From the NCBI RefSeq assembly GCF_019900845.1, contig NZ_CP074570.1, positions 1,488,001-1,552,000 on the forward strand: 64,000 bases of DNA, written 5' to 3'. The stretch comes from Paraneptunicella aestuarii. Lineage in GTDB: Bacteria > Pseudomonadota > Gammaproteobacteria > Enterobacterales > Alteromonadaceae. A model generated the notes under the pieces. The model saw nothing but the letters and a program-made list of their open reading frames with translations. It was not told the origin of the DNA and searched no databases. Positions 48,296 to 58,450 of the stretch are shown here, in pieces; position 1 is the first letter of the stretch; every line of letters begins with the position of its first letter. Both the position numbers and the translations under genes were made by a program.

Positions 48296-49540
48296 TTAAT
48301 TATTATTAGGCAAAAGCTTTTCCGGTGGTTGGCGCTTTAAAGCCCCTTTAAACTGATTTTTTGTTGGTTCAGGCTCTGAGTCTTTCAAGGCAAACTTCAG
48401 AACCAGGAAGCCCACAACTGATGACAATAGGGATGCGATCAAAATACCTAACCTTTCGTCCACCAACATATTATTTCCGGTTTCCTCAAAGGCGAGCGAA
48501 CCAATGAATAAACTCATGGTAAAGCCCACACCGCACAAGATAGATATTCCATACAAGTGCAGTAAATTCATATCTTTGGGCAGTTTCGCCAGACCGGTTT
48601 TAATGGTCAGATAACACAGACCAAATACGCCCAACTGTTTACCCACAAACAAACCTAGAGCAATGCCCAGAGTAACAGGGTGCATGAGCGAGTTAATGCT
48701 GATGTTGCCTAAATCCAGCCCAGCGTTTGCCAAAGCAAAGATAGGCAATATTAAAAAGGCCACTGATGGATGCAGGCTGTGCTCAAGGTGTTTAACCGGT
48801 GAATGTTCAGGGTCGTCCTTGTCACGCATTGGGATAAAGAAGGCTAATACCACGCCCGCCAAGGTTGCATGTACGCCTGACTTTAGCAAAGCAAGCCACA
48901 ATACACCGCCTACCATGATGTACGCAGGTACATCGCTAATATGTAAGCGATTCATTAATGTTAGCAGCGAAATACATATTGCAACGATGATCAATGGCGT
49001 TGTGGCAATTTCACTGGTGTAGAACAGGGCAATAATCAAAATTGCGCCAATGTCATCAATGATCGCCAAAGTGACTAAAAACAGTTTCAAGGAAGAAGGT
49101 ACCGCTTTACCCAGTAAGGCTAAAATGCCCAGAGCAAAAGCGATATCAGTTGCAGCGGGGATCGCCCAGCCAGCAGCAAAATTCGGGTTGTCTGCGGTAA
49201 AAAACAAATAAATTAATGCCGGTACCGCCATGCCTCCAACTGCGCCAACAATGGGAAGGACGACGTTGGATGGATTGGTAAGTTGGCCTTCCATGAGTTC
49301 TCTTTTCAGCTCTAAACCCACAAGGAAGAAAAAGGCGGCCATAAGACCATCATTGATCCACAGTAATAGTGGTTTGCTCAGAGAAAAATCCCCGATGTGA
49401 GCACCGGCGGAAGTTGAAATCAACATATTGTAATAGTCCGAAAGGGGACTATTGGCAACGATTAGCGCTATGGCTGTAGCAACCATTAACAGAATGCCGC
49501 TAGCGGATTCCAGTTGAAAAAAATGACGTATCGTATTCAT
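48296..49540 (-). CDS. nhaA: Na+/H+ antiporter NhaA
   Basis: A 414-aa inner-membrane antiporter that exports Na+ (or Li+) in exchange for two protons, important for salt and alkaline tolerance. About 12 transmembrane segments are visible. The ion-binding pair is in LAIIDDIGAILIIALFYTSE (the Asp-Asp that corresponds to Asp163/Asp164 in E. coli). Other family marks are DGLMAAFFFLVGLELKRE, GGMAVPALIYL, PAATDIAFALGIL and GVGFTMSLFIGSLAF. The charged C-terminal tail (about 25 residues) is extended. It is transcribed away from nhaR, which probably activates it. The gene is unrelated to the NRPS cluster it abuts. Confidence 0.97.
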   Translation of the reverse strand: MNTIRHFFQLESASGILLMVATAIALIVANSPLSDYYNMLISTSAGAHIGDFSLSKPLLLWINDGLMAAFFFLVGLELKRELMEGQLTNPSNVVLPIVGAVGGMAVPALIYLFFTADNPNFAAGWAIPAATDIAFALGILALLGKAVPSSLKLFLVTLAIIDDIGAILIIALFYTSEIATTPLIIVAICISLLTLMNRLHISDVPAYIMVGGVLWLALLKSGVHATLAGVVLAFFIPMRDKDDPEHSPVKHLEHSLHPSVAFLILPIFALANAGLDLGNISINSLMHPVTLGIALGLFVGKQLGVFGLCYLTIKTGLAKLPKDMNLLHLYGISILCGVGFTMSLFIGSLAFEETGNNMLVDERLGILIASLLSSVVGFLVLKFALKDSEPEPTKNQFKGALKRQPPEKLLPNNN

Positions 49541-49767
49541 TTTGGTTAGTGTCTAACCTCGGTAAACATTGTTAAACGAAAATCCTCTTATAGTTAAGTT
49601 TTGTCGGAAAGGCTAGTTTTCCAAGTTAAAGTTCCTTATCTAACGTCTCTCATTCTAAAGATGTATAAGAGAGATTGAATAGACGCTAGATAATGAGGAG
49701 CTAATCTACTAACCTTTATCGTCTGAATAAATCTGATTATTTCTTATAAAAGCATCGTAAATTTCGA

Positions 49768-50661
49768 ATGATTACTCACATTAACTATAACCATTTCTAT
49801 TACTTTTGGGTGGTGAGCACTGAAGGAAGCATTGCCAACGCCAGTAAATTACTGCATCTGACGCCACAAACTATCAGTGCTCAAATAGCCATGTTGGAGC
49901 AAAGGCTGGACAAAAAGCTCTTTCATAGAGAAGGGCGAAAACTGGTGCTTACCGACTATGGCAGATTAACCAAGCGTTATGCCGATGACATGTTCGCTAT
50001 TGCCGAAGAATGGCTGGAAACATCAAAAGGCAACGATCTGGATTATGTGCGTACTATCAAGGTCGGGATTTCCGATGCCTTGCCCAAATCGCTGGTGTCT
50101 CGGTGGTTGGCTCCTATCGTATCGGGTGAAAGGGCGGTGAATTTGATTTGCATTGATGGAATGCAGCCAGATTTATTAGCGCAACTCGCGGTGCATAAGC
50201 TGGATATCGTTCTGGCGGATATTCCCGCAGACAACAACTATTACCTGAAAGTGTATTGTCACGAAATTGGCAAGAGTGAAATCGGATTATTTGCCATTAA
50301 TGACTGGGTTGATAGTTTCAAAAAGGATTTTCCGGCCTGTATCAGAGAGAAAAAGTTGCTATTACCAGCTAAAAACAGCCCGATGAATCGAGCCATTGAA
50401 TATTGGTTGCATGAAAGGAAACTGGAAGTGTCTATTGCTGGACATGTTGATGACAGTGCCTTGATGAAAGCACTGGGCATGCAAGGTTTTGGGATTTTTC
50501 CAGCGCCAATTGCCGTGCAGGATGAAGTGGAGCATCAAAACAATGTGACCATGATCGGTAAGCTGGATAATGTCTTTCAGTCTTATTACCTGTTTACTCC
50601 GGAGCGTTTGGTCAGCGATTCTATCATAGATGAGTTGGTGCAACAGATACGTCAAGAGTGA
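49768..50661 (+). CDS. nhaR: LysR-type regulator NhaR
   Basis: A 297-aa LysR-type regulator. The N-terminal winged helix-turn-helix carries HFYYFWVVSTEGSIANASKLLHL in pieces typical of NhaR, and LTPQTISAQIAMLEQRLDKKLFHREGR is the recognition region. The rest is a substrate-binding-like effector domain. NhaR activates nhaA in response to Na+. It is divergent from nhaA across a 227-bp spacer that should contain both promoters. The spacer holds an imperfect nested dyad at about 49639-49681 (CGTCTCTC and GAGAG...AGACG), a candidate operator. Confidence 0.92.
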   Translation: MITHINYNHFYYFWVVSTEGSIANASKLLHLTPQTISAQIAMLEQRLDKKLFHREGRKLVLTDYGRLTKRYADDMFAIAEEWLETSKGNDLDYVRTIKVGISDALPKSLVSRWLAPIVSGERAVNLICIDGMQPDLLAQLAVHKLDIVLADIPADNNYYLKVYCHEIGKSEIGLFAINDWVDSFKKDFPACIREKKLLLPAKNSPMNRAIEYWLHERKLEVSIAGHVDDSALMKALGMQGFGIFPAPIAVQDEVEHQNNVTMIGKLDNVFQSYYLFTPERLVSDSIIDELVQQIRQE

Positions 50662-50784
50662 GAGACATTTATACCTGATTATTGAGATGCTCAGAAATAA
50701 TTTGGTCGACTTAGGCTGGTTTTATTGCGAGATGAGGTTAGAATTCGACTCATATCGCTAATCTTGGACAAGCAGAAAGGTTTT

Positions 50785-52185
50785 ATGAGTCAGCCTCACA
50801 TTCTCGTTGTTGATGATCGTCAGGAAATTCGGGTGAGTGCCCGATTTGTGCTGGAAGATAATGGATATCAAGTATCAGAAGCTGAGAATCCCGAAGTCGC
50901 TAAAGCATTCCTGAAACAGGATAAACCCGCTCTCATGTTGTTAGACATGAACTTTACGCGTGATACCACTTCTGGTGAAGAAGGGCTGGCCTTTTTGTCT
51001 TGGTTGGAAAAAGAAGGTTATGACATTCCTACCGTGGTGATGACAGCTTGGTCCAACGTGTCTTTAGCTGTTGAAGCCATGCAGCGCGGAGCAGGGGATT
51101 TTTTGGAAAAACCCTGGAAGAACCAACGTTTGCTGCACATTATCCAGCAACAGCTCACTCTTAATGGGCTGAAGCGTCAAAATGAACAACTAAAACAACG
51201 TTTGGAACCTGTAACTGAATCGGATTTCGAATGGCGCTCTGAGTGCATGACCAGACTATATCAACAGGTTGAACGTATTGCCGCATCCGACGTCCCCATT
51301 CTTCTAACTGGGGAAAATGGCACGGGCAAAACCCGTATGGCGCAGTATATTCATAAACTCTCTGCTCGCAGTGACAATCCTTTTATTTCCGTGAATATGG
51401 GCGGGATCACCGAAACCCTGTTTGAAAGTGAAATGTTTGGTCATATGAAAGGCGCTTTCACCGACGCCAAAAACAATCGTATTGGACGTTTTGAATTAGC
51501 CAAACAAGGCACCTTGTTTTTGGATGAAATTGCCAATATTCCTCTTTCTCAGCAGATGAAGTTACTTCGAGTATTGGAATCTGGGGAATATGAAGTATTG
51601 GGTTCCAGTGCGACTCAATATGCTGATGTGCGTATTATCAGTGCAACTAACGCAGACATTCAAAGCATGATCGCACAGAGGGAATTTCGCGAAGATTTAT
51701 TTTTCCGCCTAAATACTATGGAATTCAGAATGCCTTCCTTGCGAGAAAGACAGGAAGATATTGTTCCTCTAGCTAACTTTTTTATTGCGCAATTTTCCAG
51801 TAAGTACCAAATGGATACAGTGAAGTTGGGGTTAACGGCGCAACATGCGCTACGCACCTATCATTGGCCGGGTAACATTCGTGAATTGAGTCATATTATG
51901 GAGCGTGCTTTGTTACTCAATGCGGGGGAAGAAGTGGATGCAGCGGATTTGCATATTGCCAATACTTCCTTAAGCGGAGTTGCTACAGGCGGTGCGGCTA
52001 TGTCGGATGAGAATGGCGTTCCTGTCTTACCCATGATGACATTGGAAGATGCTGAGAAACAGCTGATCCGTCAGGCATTGGATATAACAGAACAGAATAT
52101 ACCCAAAGCGGCTGAATTATTGGGATTAACCAAATCTTCCTTATATCGAAGATTGGAGAAGTATGCAGATCTTCAAGTTCAATAG
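50785..52185 (+). CDS. NtrC-family sigma-54-dependent response regulator
   Basis: A 466-aa regulator with three domains. The receiver (1-125) has ILVVDD, the phosphoacceptor Asp54 in MLLDMNF, MTAWSN and LEKPW. The AAA+ domain has Walker A GENGTGKT (176-183), the sigma-54 contact loop GAFTDA (223-228) and Walker B TLFLDEIANIP. A Fis-type helix-turn-helix ends it (NIPKAAELLGLTKSSLYRRL). The loop reads GAFTDA instead of GAFTGA, a natural variant seen in some members. The ATG at 50785 has AGAAAGG in front and places the receiver correctly; an earlier in-frame start is less good. It overlaps the kinase gene. The neighbouring efflux operon with a -24/-12 promoter is its likely target. Confidence 0.93.
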   Translation: MSQPHILVVDDRQEIRVSARFVLEDNGYQVSEAENPEVAKAFLKQDKPALMLLDMNFTRDTTSGEEGLAFLSWLEKEGYDIPTVVMTAWSNVSLAVEAMQRGAGDFLEKPWKNQRLLHIIQQQLTLNGLKRQNEQLKQRLEPVTESDFEWRSECMTRLYQQVERIAASDVPILLTGENGTGKTRMAQYIHKLSARSDNPFISVNMGGITETLFESEMFGHMKGAFTDAKNNRIGRFELAKQGTLFLDEIANIPLSQQMKLLRVLESGEYEVLGSSATQYADVRIISATNADIQSMIAQREFREDLFFRLNTMEFRMPSLRERQEDIVPLANFFIAQFSSKYQMDTVKLGLTAQHALRTYHWPGNIRELSHIMERALLLNAGEEVDAADLHIANTSLSGVATGGAAMSDENGVPVLPMMTLEDAEKQLIRQALDITEQNIPKAAELLGLTKSSLYRRLEKYADLQVQ

Positions 52186-53473
52186 TCTGAAGTCCTATCT
52201 CATAACCTATTTGATTGTACCCAGTGTTGCAATTGCCATTTTGGGTGGTTTTCTGTTATTGAGCTTTGGCTGGTCAGTACAGAGTGTGTTTATTTCAGCA
52301 GTGTGTTGGGGACTGGTTGCCTATTTTTTCAGCATCCGTTTTTATCGAAATATCAATACTACATTTGAACGTGCTTTAACCCATATTGATGCACTACGGG
52401 CAGAAGACTACAACCAGTTTTCAAAACCCATTTTTCCTCAAGGCATCGTGGGCACCTTTCATCGAGAAACCAAAGCATTGAGTTTGTATTTGCAAGCGAT
52501 GAAATCGCAATATGATCAACATGCCTTTTTGGTATACCAGTTGATCGATCAACTGGATATTCCGGTATTGGTGTTTAATCAGGACAACAAGCTCAGCTAT
52601 GCCAATAGTGCTTTTAGCTACCTGTATCACGAGCCTTGGCAACTGTATCGGCTTGCTTCTCCCAAGCTGCTAAATTTGAAGAAAACCGAAGAAGGCTGGC
52701 AGTTTAGTCAGAAAGGGAGAAAGTGGCAGATTAATCACAGTGAATTCATTGATGCCGGCGAGAACCATCAGTTGCTGGTGTTTACCAATGTGGAATCCGT
52801 GATGCAGGAAACCCAATCTAATGCTTGGCAGCAGATGATCCGTGTGATTGGTCATGAAGTTAATAACTCGTTGACTCCAGTCGCATCTCTGGCTGAAAGT
52901 TTGTCTGAACGTATGGATTCTGAGCGTAATAAGCAGGCATTGGCTTTGATATCGGAACGCTGTTATCACTTGCAGGATTTTATTCAGCGATATGCCTCGG
53001 TATCGAAGTTGCCTAATTTGAATCTCAAAGCATTTCATACTCAGCCTTTGGTGAGCCGCTTACAGGGGATATTTGGTGATACCCAATTAACAACCGACAT
53101 TCGAGCAGAAACCTTGCTAGCGGACGAGTCAGCACTGGAACAAGTGCTCATTAACCTGATTAAAAACGCCGTTGAAGCTGATGCCAGTGAAATTACACTC
53201 AGTATTGAAGAACTGAATACTCAATTTCAGATTAAAGTTGTGGATAATGGTCACGGTGTGGCGAATCTGGATAATCTGTTTGTGCCATTATTTACCACCA
53301 AGCCTGATGGGCAAGGTATTGGGTTGAGTTTTTGCAGTAAGATCATTAAGCAACATAATGGCGAAATTCATCTGACCAATAACGCTACAGAGGGTGCCAC
53401 AGTCACTATAAGCCTGCCTAAAAACATATCAGAAGTAAAAAGCAGTTCGGTTTTGGAATCAATATCGGACTAA
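52163..53473 (+). CDS. Sensor histidine kinase, partner of the NtrC-type regulator
   Basis: A 436-aa membrane kinase. Two hydrophobic segments (about residues 12-55) sit near the N-terminus with almost no periplasmic loop, so it may sense a signal in or at the membrane. A HAMP-like region and a PAS-like domain follow (IPVLVFNQDNKLSYANSAF). The phosphoacceptor His231 is in VIGHEVNNSLTPV, and the ATPase domain shows NLIKNAVEA, VVDNGHGV, PLFTTKPDGQGIGL. HEVNN-type boxes are common in kinases paired with NtrC-like regulators. The start overlaps the regulator by 23 bp, so both are translated from one message. Signal unknown; regulation of the efflux operon suggests membrane stress or a peptide. 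Confidence 0.92.
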   Translation: MQIFKFNSLKSYLITYLIVPSVAIAILGGFLLLSFGWSVQSVFISAVCWGLVAYFFSIRFYRNINTTFERALTHIDALRAEDYNQFSKPIFPQGIVGTFHRETKALSLYLQAMKSQYDQHAFLVYQLIDQLDIPVLVFNQDNKLSYANSAFSYLYHEPWQLYRLASPKLLNLKKTEEGWQFSQKGRKWQINHSEFIDAGENHQLLVFTNVESVMQETQSNAWQQMIRVIGHEVNNSLTPVASLAESLSERMDSERNKQALALISERCYHLQDFIQRYASVSKLPNLNLKAFHTQPLVSRLQGIFGDTQLTTDIRAETLLADESALEQVLINLIKNAVEADASEITLSIEELNTQFQIKVVDNGHGVANLDNLFVPLFTTKPDGQGIGLSFCSKIIKQHNGEIHLTNNATEGATVTISLPKNISEVKSSSVLESISD

Positions 53474-53565
53474 TGGTTTCAAAATCGAACCTTAATTGAA
53501 TTGGAAAACCTTTTTCACCTCCTACGATTTTAATCAACTTATTGAAATTAAAGAAAATATTAAAG

Positions 53566-53582
53566 TTGGCAAGAAACTTGTA
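53566..53582 (+). promoter_or_regulatory. Predicted sigma-54 (-24/-12) promoter of the efflux operon
   Basis: TTGGCAAGAAACTTGTA matches the consensus TTGGCACGNNNNTTGCW at all but two fixed positions, with the correct spacing between the GG and TG elements. It is about 108 bp upstream of the HlyD-like gene and directly downstream of a sigma-54 activator/kinase pair. An AAAATCG/CGATTTT inverted repeat (about 53483-53489 and 53525-53531) lies upstream and could be part of an activator site. Confidence 0.7.
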
Positions 53583-53689
53583 TTCCTAGCGCAGAGAAGG
53601 TGAAAACGGCTCTGAAATTCGAGTTCTAAAATGAACTTTTCATTCTCAGGCCTAATATTAACATTCGCGTTTAAGGTGCAAGAGTTCAG

Positions 53690-54946
53690 ATGGACGTCAT
53701 CAAAACCCCACAGCAAAACAAATATAAATTAAGTAAAAGGTACTTGCTTGTCAGCGCAGCTTCTATTGTTGTACTTGCTTTGTTTATTTGGGCTAAAGGT
53801 ATCGCGAGTACGGCTTCCATTCAGCGTAGCGATATTTTGATTGAGAAAGTCATGAAGGGTGATCTGAACGTTATCATCAATGGCTATGGCACTTTGCGTT
53901 CTGATAAGCAGCAGCTTATTACTTCATCTTCCCGTGCGACAGTGAAAGAAATTGTGTTAAAGCCCGGTGCTCCCGTAACTGCCGACAGCGTTATTGTACG
54001 CATGGAAAATCCTGAATTAACTCAGGAAGTCGAAAGTGCTCGTATGCAATTAACCCAAATTCAGGCGAATTTGCGTCAACTTAAGCTAAGCAACAAACGT
54101 GAAATGTTGTCAGAAACCATGCATTTGGCTGAGATTAAAGCCAACTGGGAAAAGGCCAAGCTGAATCGTGCAGCTAAATCCAAGTTAAATGAAAAAGGCA
54201 TCGTTTCAGACATTAATTTACAAGAAGCGATTCTGGAAGAGCAGCAGCTTCAAGAGCAATTGAACATTTTGAAAGAAGGTATCGAGCAGTTGACTCTGGT
54301 TCATGAGGAGTCTGTCAATATTGAGCTGGAAAAAGTGAAGCAGCAAGAAGGCTTATTGGAAACCAAACAAACTCGATTGAATGATTTGGTGGTTCGCGCT
54401 GGTATTGATGGTGTTTTGCAAAGCTTGTCTGTAGAGCAGGGGCAAAGTCTGGATATAGGTCAGGAAATCGCGTTAATTGGCAGCACCACTGATTTGGTTG
54501 CGCTGATCCGTGTTCCACAAAGTCAGGCTCAAGATGTCAGTATTGGACAAAAAGTGGTGATCAGCACTCGTCGTGACAACATTGATGGCATGGTGTCTCG
54601 TATTGACCCTATTGTTGAAGATAATACCGTGATTATCGAAGTTTCATTGCCTGATGACTTACCTTCAAGTGTTCGTCCCCAGTTAAATGTTGATGCCACT
54701 ATTATTGCCGATACCTTGGCGAATGTGACCTATATCAAGCGTCCTGCAAAGGTTCAGCCTCATTCCAGTGTTGATTTGTATCGCATTGATCCAGAGGATA
54801 GAACGGCTGATATTCAAAATATTCGCTTCGGTCGCCGTGCGGGTGATTATATGGAAATCGTCGCAGGAGCCAAAGCCAATGAACAGTTTATTGTCTCGGA
54901 TTTGTCCAATTTGAAAGGTACAACATCCCTGGATATCAAATTTTAA
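53690..54946 (+). CDS. HlyD/MacA-type periplasmic adaptor protein
   Basis: A 418-aa membrane fusion protein that links an inner-membrane ABC permease to an outer-membrane channel. It has one N-terminal membrane anchor (YLLVSAASIVVLALFIWAKG), a lipoyl/barrel-sandwich half (IVLKPGAPVTADSVIVRMENPE), a long coiled-coil hairpin (residues about 110-225, rich in Leu, Glu, Gln and Lys), the second lipoyl half (VRAGIDGVLQSLSVEQGQSLDIGQEI) and a beta-barrel domain. It is the first gene of a three-gene operon behind the sigma-54 promoter. No outer-membrane TolC is encoded in the window, so a shared one is assumed. Confidence 0.9.
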   Translation: MDVIKTPQQNKYKLSKRYLLVSAASIVVLALFIWAKGIASTASIQRSDILIEKVMKGDLNVIINGYGTLRSDKQQLITSSSRATVKEIVLKPGAPVTADSVIVRMENPELTQEVESARMQLTQIQANLRQLKLSNKREMLSETMHLAEIKANWEKAKLNRAAKSKLNEKGIVSDINLQEAILEEQQLQEQLNILKEGIEQLTLVHEESVNIELEKVKQQEGLLETKQTRLNDLVVRAGIDGVLQSLSVEQGQSLDIGQEIALIGSTTDLVALIRVPQSQAQDVSIGQKVVISTRRDNIDGMVSRIDPIVEDNTVIIEVSLPDDLPSSVRPQLNVDATIIADTLANVTYIKRPAKVQPHSSVDLYRIDPEDRTADIQNIRFGRRAGDYMEIVAGAKANEQFIVSDLSNLKGTTSLDIKF

Positions 54947-54972
54947 GAAAGACTAAGTACAGGTAGCACCTC

Positions 54973-55725
54973 ATGAGCAGCATCAAACTAGAAATGAATT
55001 CCATCCAAAAAGTTTTTGAAACTGAAGAGGTGGAGACCTACGCACTGAAAGATATTAACCTGAGCATTAAAGCCGGTGATTATGTTTCTATTTCTGGGCC
55101 TTCTGGTTGCGGTAAGTCGACGCTGTTATCCATTATGGGTTTGTTGGACACGCCAAGCGGCGGTCAGTATTTGATTGAAGGTACTGATGTCACGAATCTG
55201 ACCCTGGATCAAGCTGCTGAAATCAGAAATAAGAAAATTGGCTTTATCTTTCAATCTTTCAATCTGATTGATGAATTAAGCGTGTTGGATAATGTTGCTT
55301 TACCATTGAGATATAGCGATGAAAATCTCAGTGAGCAGACTATTTATGATCGTGCTGTGGAGTGTTTAAAGCTGGTGGATATGGGGCATCGCTTGAAGCA
55401 TAAACCCAACCAGTTGTCAGGTGGACAACAACAGCGTGTTGCCATTGCTCGTGCGCTTGTTGCCAACCCCGCTATTTTGCTTGTGGACGAGCCAACCGGA
55501 AACCTGGATTCCAAAAGTGGTGATCAGGTTATGGCGATTCTGGACAAGTTGAATCAAAACGGCACGACGATATGTATGGTAACTCACGATCCACGCTATG
55601 CAGATATGGCTCGTAATCAATTAAAGCTTTTGGATGGCACGATTCTGACTGCCCCTGAAACGTCAGCAACATTAAAGGGAAAAGATGCGAGTGAATCTGC
55701 CATTCCCGTCGGAGTGAATCCATGA
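54973..55725 (+). CDS. MacB/LolD-type ABC transporter ATPase
   Basis: A 250-aa ATPase subunit. It shows Walker [10 protein letters not shown], the Q-loop [12 protein letters not shown], the signature [15 protein letters not shown], Walker [13 protein letters not shown] and the H-loop MVTHD. These features, including the GLLDTPSGG context, place it with the LolD/MacB/FtsE group that drives mechanotransmission-type permeases. It starts 26 bp after the adaptor and overlaps the permease gene (ATGA), so the three proteins should be made together. Confidence 0.95.
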   Translation: MSSIKLEMNSIQKVFETEEVETYALKDINLSIKAGDYVSISGPSGCGKSTLLSIMGLLDTPSGGQYLIEGTDVTNLTLDQAAEIRNKKIGFIFQSFNLIDELSVLDNVALPLRYSDENLSEQTIYDRAVECLKLVDMGHRLKHKPNQLSGGQQQRVAIARALVANPAILLVDEPTGNLDSKSGDQVMAILDKLNQNGTTICMVTHDPRYADMARNQLKLLDGTILTAPETSATLKGKDASESAIPVGVNP

Positions 55726-58160
55726 CCCGATTGATGTACTGGATAAAGCAGGCATGTTTCAGCTTACAAAAAAAGCCGGGATTTGTCTCAATGGTTGTCT
55801 CTACCATGAGTATTACTATTGGTGCTTTGCTGTGTGCTCTGACTTTAGCTTACGTGTTGATTGTAAGCCCTTTGCCTTATCCTGAGCAGGATCGTTTATA
55901 TCAATTAGAACATTTGTACATTGATGGCGATGGTGAGTTGCTGGGTAGCCATTTTACCTATCCCAGTGTTATGGAATTGTACAAAGACAAAAGCATCTTT
56001 AGCGACGTAGCACTGAGCTTTTATTCGGAACAGAAACTTAATCAACATCCTTTACAACCTATTATTCGCACGACTCACGTCAATCCTGAATGGTTCCAGT
56101 TATTAGGTGCGACAATGGCGTTGGGACGTACCTTTGAACAAACAGAAGAGTTGGGTTCTAATAATCCTGTGGCAGTGTTGAGTTACCAAGCTTGGGTGGA
56201 ACTGTTTTCTTCTGACCCGGATATTCTTGAAAAAACGGTACGTTTCTGGGATACCAACTATCGTGTTATCGGGGTACTTTCTCCGTCATTCATTGAACCT
56301 CAAATAGACGCCATTGGGCAAAAAACACATATTTTCATGCCTTGGGATTTTAATCCTGTGGCGCAGGATCGTCGCAATACCTATTTAGGTGCACATCCAG
56401 GATTGTTCTTCTTTGGTAAGCTTGCGTCTGATAAAACCATTAGTCAGATAGAGCAAGCGCTAACTCAAAACATTGATGAAACCTTTCAGCGTGAAGTGGT
56501 CGGTGCTGGCTTTTTGGAAGGCTTTCATATTGTCATGAAACTCAACACGCTTAAGTCAGCCATTCTTAAGGATGTTGAACAGACTGTATGGCTGTTGTTA
56601 GCAAGTGTTACCGGATTGCTGGTGATTGCCATTGCCAATATTGCTAATCAGTTTATTTCCCGTACCGCGGAAAAGCTGCGCCATTTGGCTATTCATGCTG
56701 TTCTTGGAGCGAAAAAACGTCATATATATAAACTTTTGTTCGCAGAAGCTGGGTTATTAATGGCGGCTTCTGTGATGATTGCGCTTGTCATTGCTGATAA
56801 TGGTTTTTACGTGATGCAGGAATTCCTTGCGAAAAAGCTGCCTCGTGTCGATGAACTCTCTATCAATTTATTTACGATGACCTCAGCCATTTTGATTGCG
56901 TTATCGACAGCTTTATTATTTGCCTGGTTTAGTGCCAACATGATCAACTATCGTAAGTTGAATGCCAGCTTGCAAACCAGTGGTAAAGGCACCAGTGCTC
57001 AGGTGTCACGTAACATTCGCCAGATCTTGATTGTGAGTCAGGTAACAGTGGTTACTGTGTTGATTTTCGTCAGCTTTAGCATTTTCAATCAGGCCTCACG
57101 AGTAATTAATCAATCGATTGGGTTCGACACGGAACGCATGACAACGGTGTATCTCAATGGCTGGGCTGATTCTGCTCAGGCATTGGTTCCTACCATTGAT
57201 GAAGTAAAGCATCGTCTGGCTGAACTGCCACAAATTGAAGGTGTCAGTAATGCTTACTCACCCATGGATATGTTTGATACACCATCACAAACTATTGTTG
57301 ATACTAATGAGACTTTGCTGGTTGAGTCACTACCTGTGGATGAAAATTATTTTGACTTAGTCGGACAAACTCTGATGGATGGTTATATTTTCTCTGCGGC
57401 TAATGTTAGAGACGGCGACAACGTCATTATCATTAATCATGTATATGCCAGTAAATTAGCGCCTTACACCAGTGCACTAGGTATGCGCATTCGAGTTAAT
57501 AATGATGAGCCGAAACGTGTCATTGGTATTGTCAAAGGCATTAAAATTCCAGGTGAAGAAGATGTTCCCATGCGTAGTTATTACCCTTGGCCACAAGATA
57601 AATATCGACTGAAATTGCTGGTTAAACATGCCGAAGGGCAAGAGTTTCCGGCGGAAGAAGTGATTCGTATCATCAATGAAGTGGGCAGTGGTAATCAGAT
57701 GAACTATAACGCTATGAGTTCATGGGAAGAAAAGCGAGATTCACTGCTGTTTACTCAATATACAACTGCAGTTACCAGTGCAGCCCTGGTTGTGCTGAGC
57801 TTCTTCCTCGCGGCTATTGGCCTATACGGTATTTTGAGTTACAGCACTCAACTACGTCAGTTTGAATTGGGCACACGTATGGCAATTGGTGCCAAGCGTA
57901 AGGATCTGGTCAAGTTGATCGTTAAGGATAATTTCGCAGCGTTTATTTACGGTGCAGTGTTGAGTGTTATCGCATTATTGGGCTTGTATATCGGGTTTGC
58001 TTCAGAGCTTAGTGAAATTGATATTTCTGAAACCCAGACAAGCATTATTTTCCTCATCACCTTAACACTGGTCGCAGGCATTATGTTGCTGGCTTGCTAC
58101 TGGCCCTTGCGTCGATATATCAATCAGCCTGCCATATACGCATTGCGAGGTAATAACTAG
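55722..58160 (+). CDS. MacB-like duplicated ABC permease (FtsX domains)
   Basis: An 812-aa permease with two MacB-PCD/FtsX halves in one chain. It begins with a transmembrane segment (MSITIGALLCALTLAYVLIV) and the YPEQDRLYQLE start of a periplasmic domain. Three segments follow near residues 285-430 with AIANIANQFISRTAEKLRHL and AVLGAKKRHIYKLL. The second half repeats this with ALVVLSFFLAAIGLYGILSY, ELGTRMAIGAKRKDL and a final TM pair. Duplicated permeases of this sort are usual in Alteromonadales and Xanthomonadales, partnered with HlyD and LolD-like proteins. Substrate is unknown; MacB relatives export antimicrobial peptides, lipopeptides or macrolides. An NRPS product is possible but the intervening nhaA/nhaR pair weakens that link. 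Confidence 0.9.
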   Translation: MTRLMYWIKQACFSLQKKPGFVSMVVSTMSITIGALLCALTLAYVLIVSPLPYPEQDRLYQLEHLYIDGDGELLGSHFTYPSVMELYKDKSIFSDVALSFYSEQKLNQHPLQPIIRTTHVNPEWFQLLGATMALGRTFEQTEELGSNNPVAVLSYQAWVELFSSDPDILEKTVRFWDTNYRVIGVLSPSFIEPQIDAIGQKTHIFMPWDFNPVAQDRRNTYLGAHPGLFFFGKLASDKTISQIEQALTQNIDETFQREVVGAGFLEGFHIVMKLNTLKSAILKDVEQTVWLLLASVTGLLVIAIANIANQFISRTAEKLRHLAIHAVLGAKKRHIYKLLFAEAGLLMAASVMIALVIADNGFYVMQEFLAKKLPRVDELSINLFTMTSAILIALSTALLFAWFSANMINYRKLNASLQTSGKGTSAQVSRNIRQILIVSQVTVVTVLIFVSFSIFNQASRVINQSIGFDTERMTTVYLNGWADSAQALVPTIDEVKHRLAELPQIEGVSNAYSPMDMFDTPSQTIVDTNETLLVESLPVDENYFDLVGQTLMDGYIFSAANVRDGDNVIIINHVYASKLAPYTSALGMRIRVNNDEPKRVIGIVKGIKIPGEEDVPMRSYYPWPQDKYRLKLLVKHAEGQEFPAEEVIRIINEVGSGNQMNYNAMSSWEEKRDSLLFTQYTTAVTSAALVVLSFFLAAIGLYGILSYSTQLRQFELGTRMAIGAKRKDLVKLIVKDNFAAFIYGAVLSVIALLGLYIGFASELSEIDISETQTSIIFLITLTLVAGIMLLACYWPLRRYINQPAIYALRGNN

Positions 58161-58196
58161 AAGAAAATTAATGTAAAGAATCCCGTTGTGTTATTT

Positions 58197-58224
58197 GCGA
58201 GGACTTAGTGCCTCGCCTTTTTTT
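58197..58224 (+). terminator. Rho-independent terminator of the efflux operon
   Basis: GCGAGG (58197-58202) pairs with CCTCGC (58211-58216) across an 8-nt loop and is followed by CTTTTTTT. It lies 36 bp after the permease stop codon. Confidence 0.9.
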
Positions 58225-58450
58225 ATCAGCCTTTGAAAAAGGTTAAATCCACTGAATATTGCCTTGTATACCTGAAAATTATACTTTTCTCTCAAACAGA
58301 GAGTAATTTGCTCACTTTTCTATTAAAATCCGCACTTTCATTTTGATCAGTTGAACACTCACCGCTTTTGGAATGCCAAAATGTTTAGAATTTGCTTGTT
58401 CGACTTTGATATTTTTTGTTAATTAACAAATAGTTAGAAGATTTTATTTG

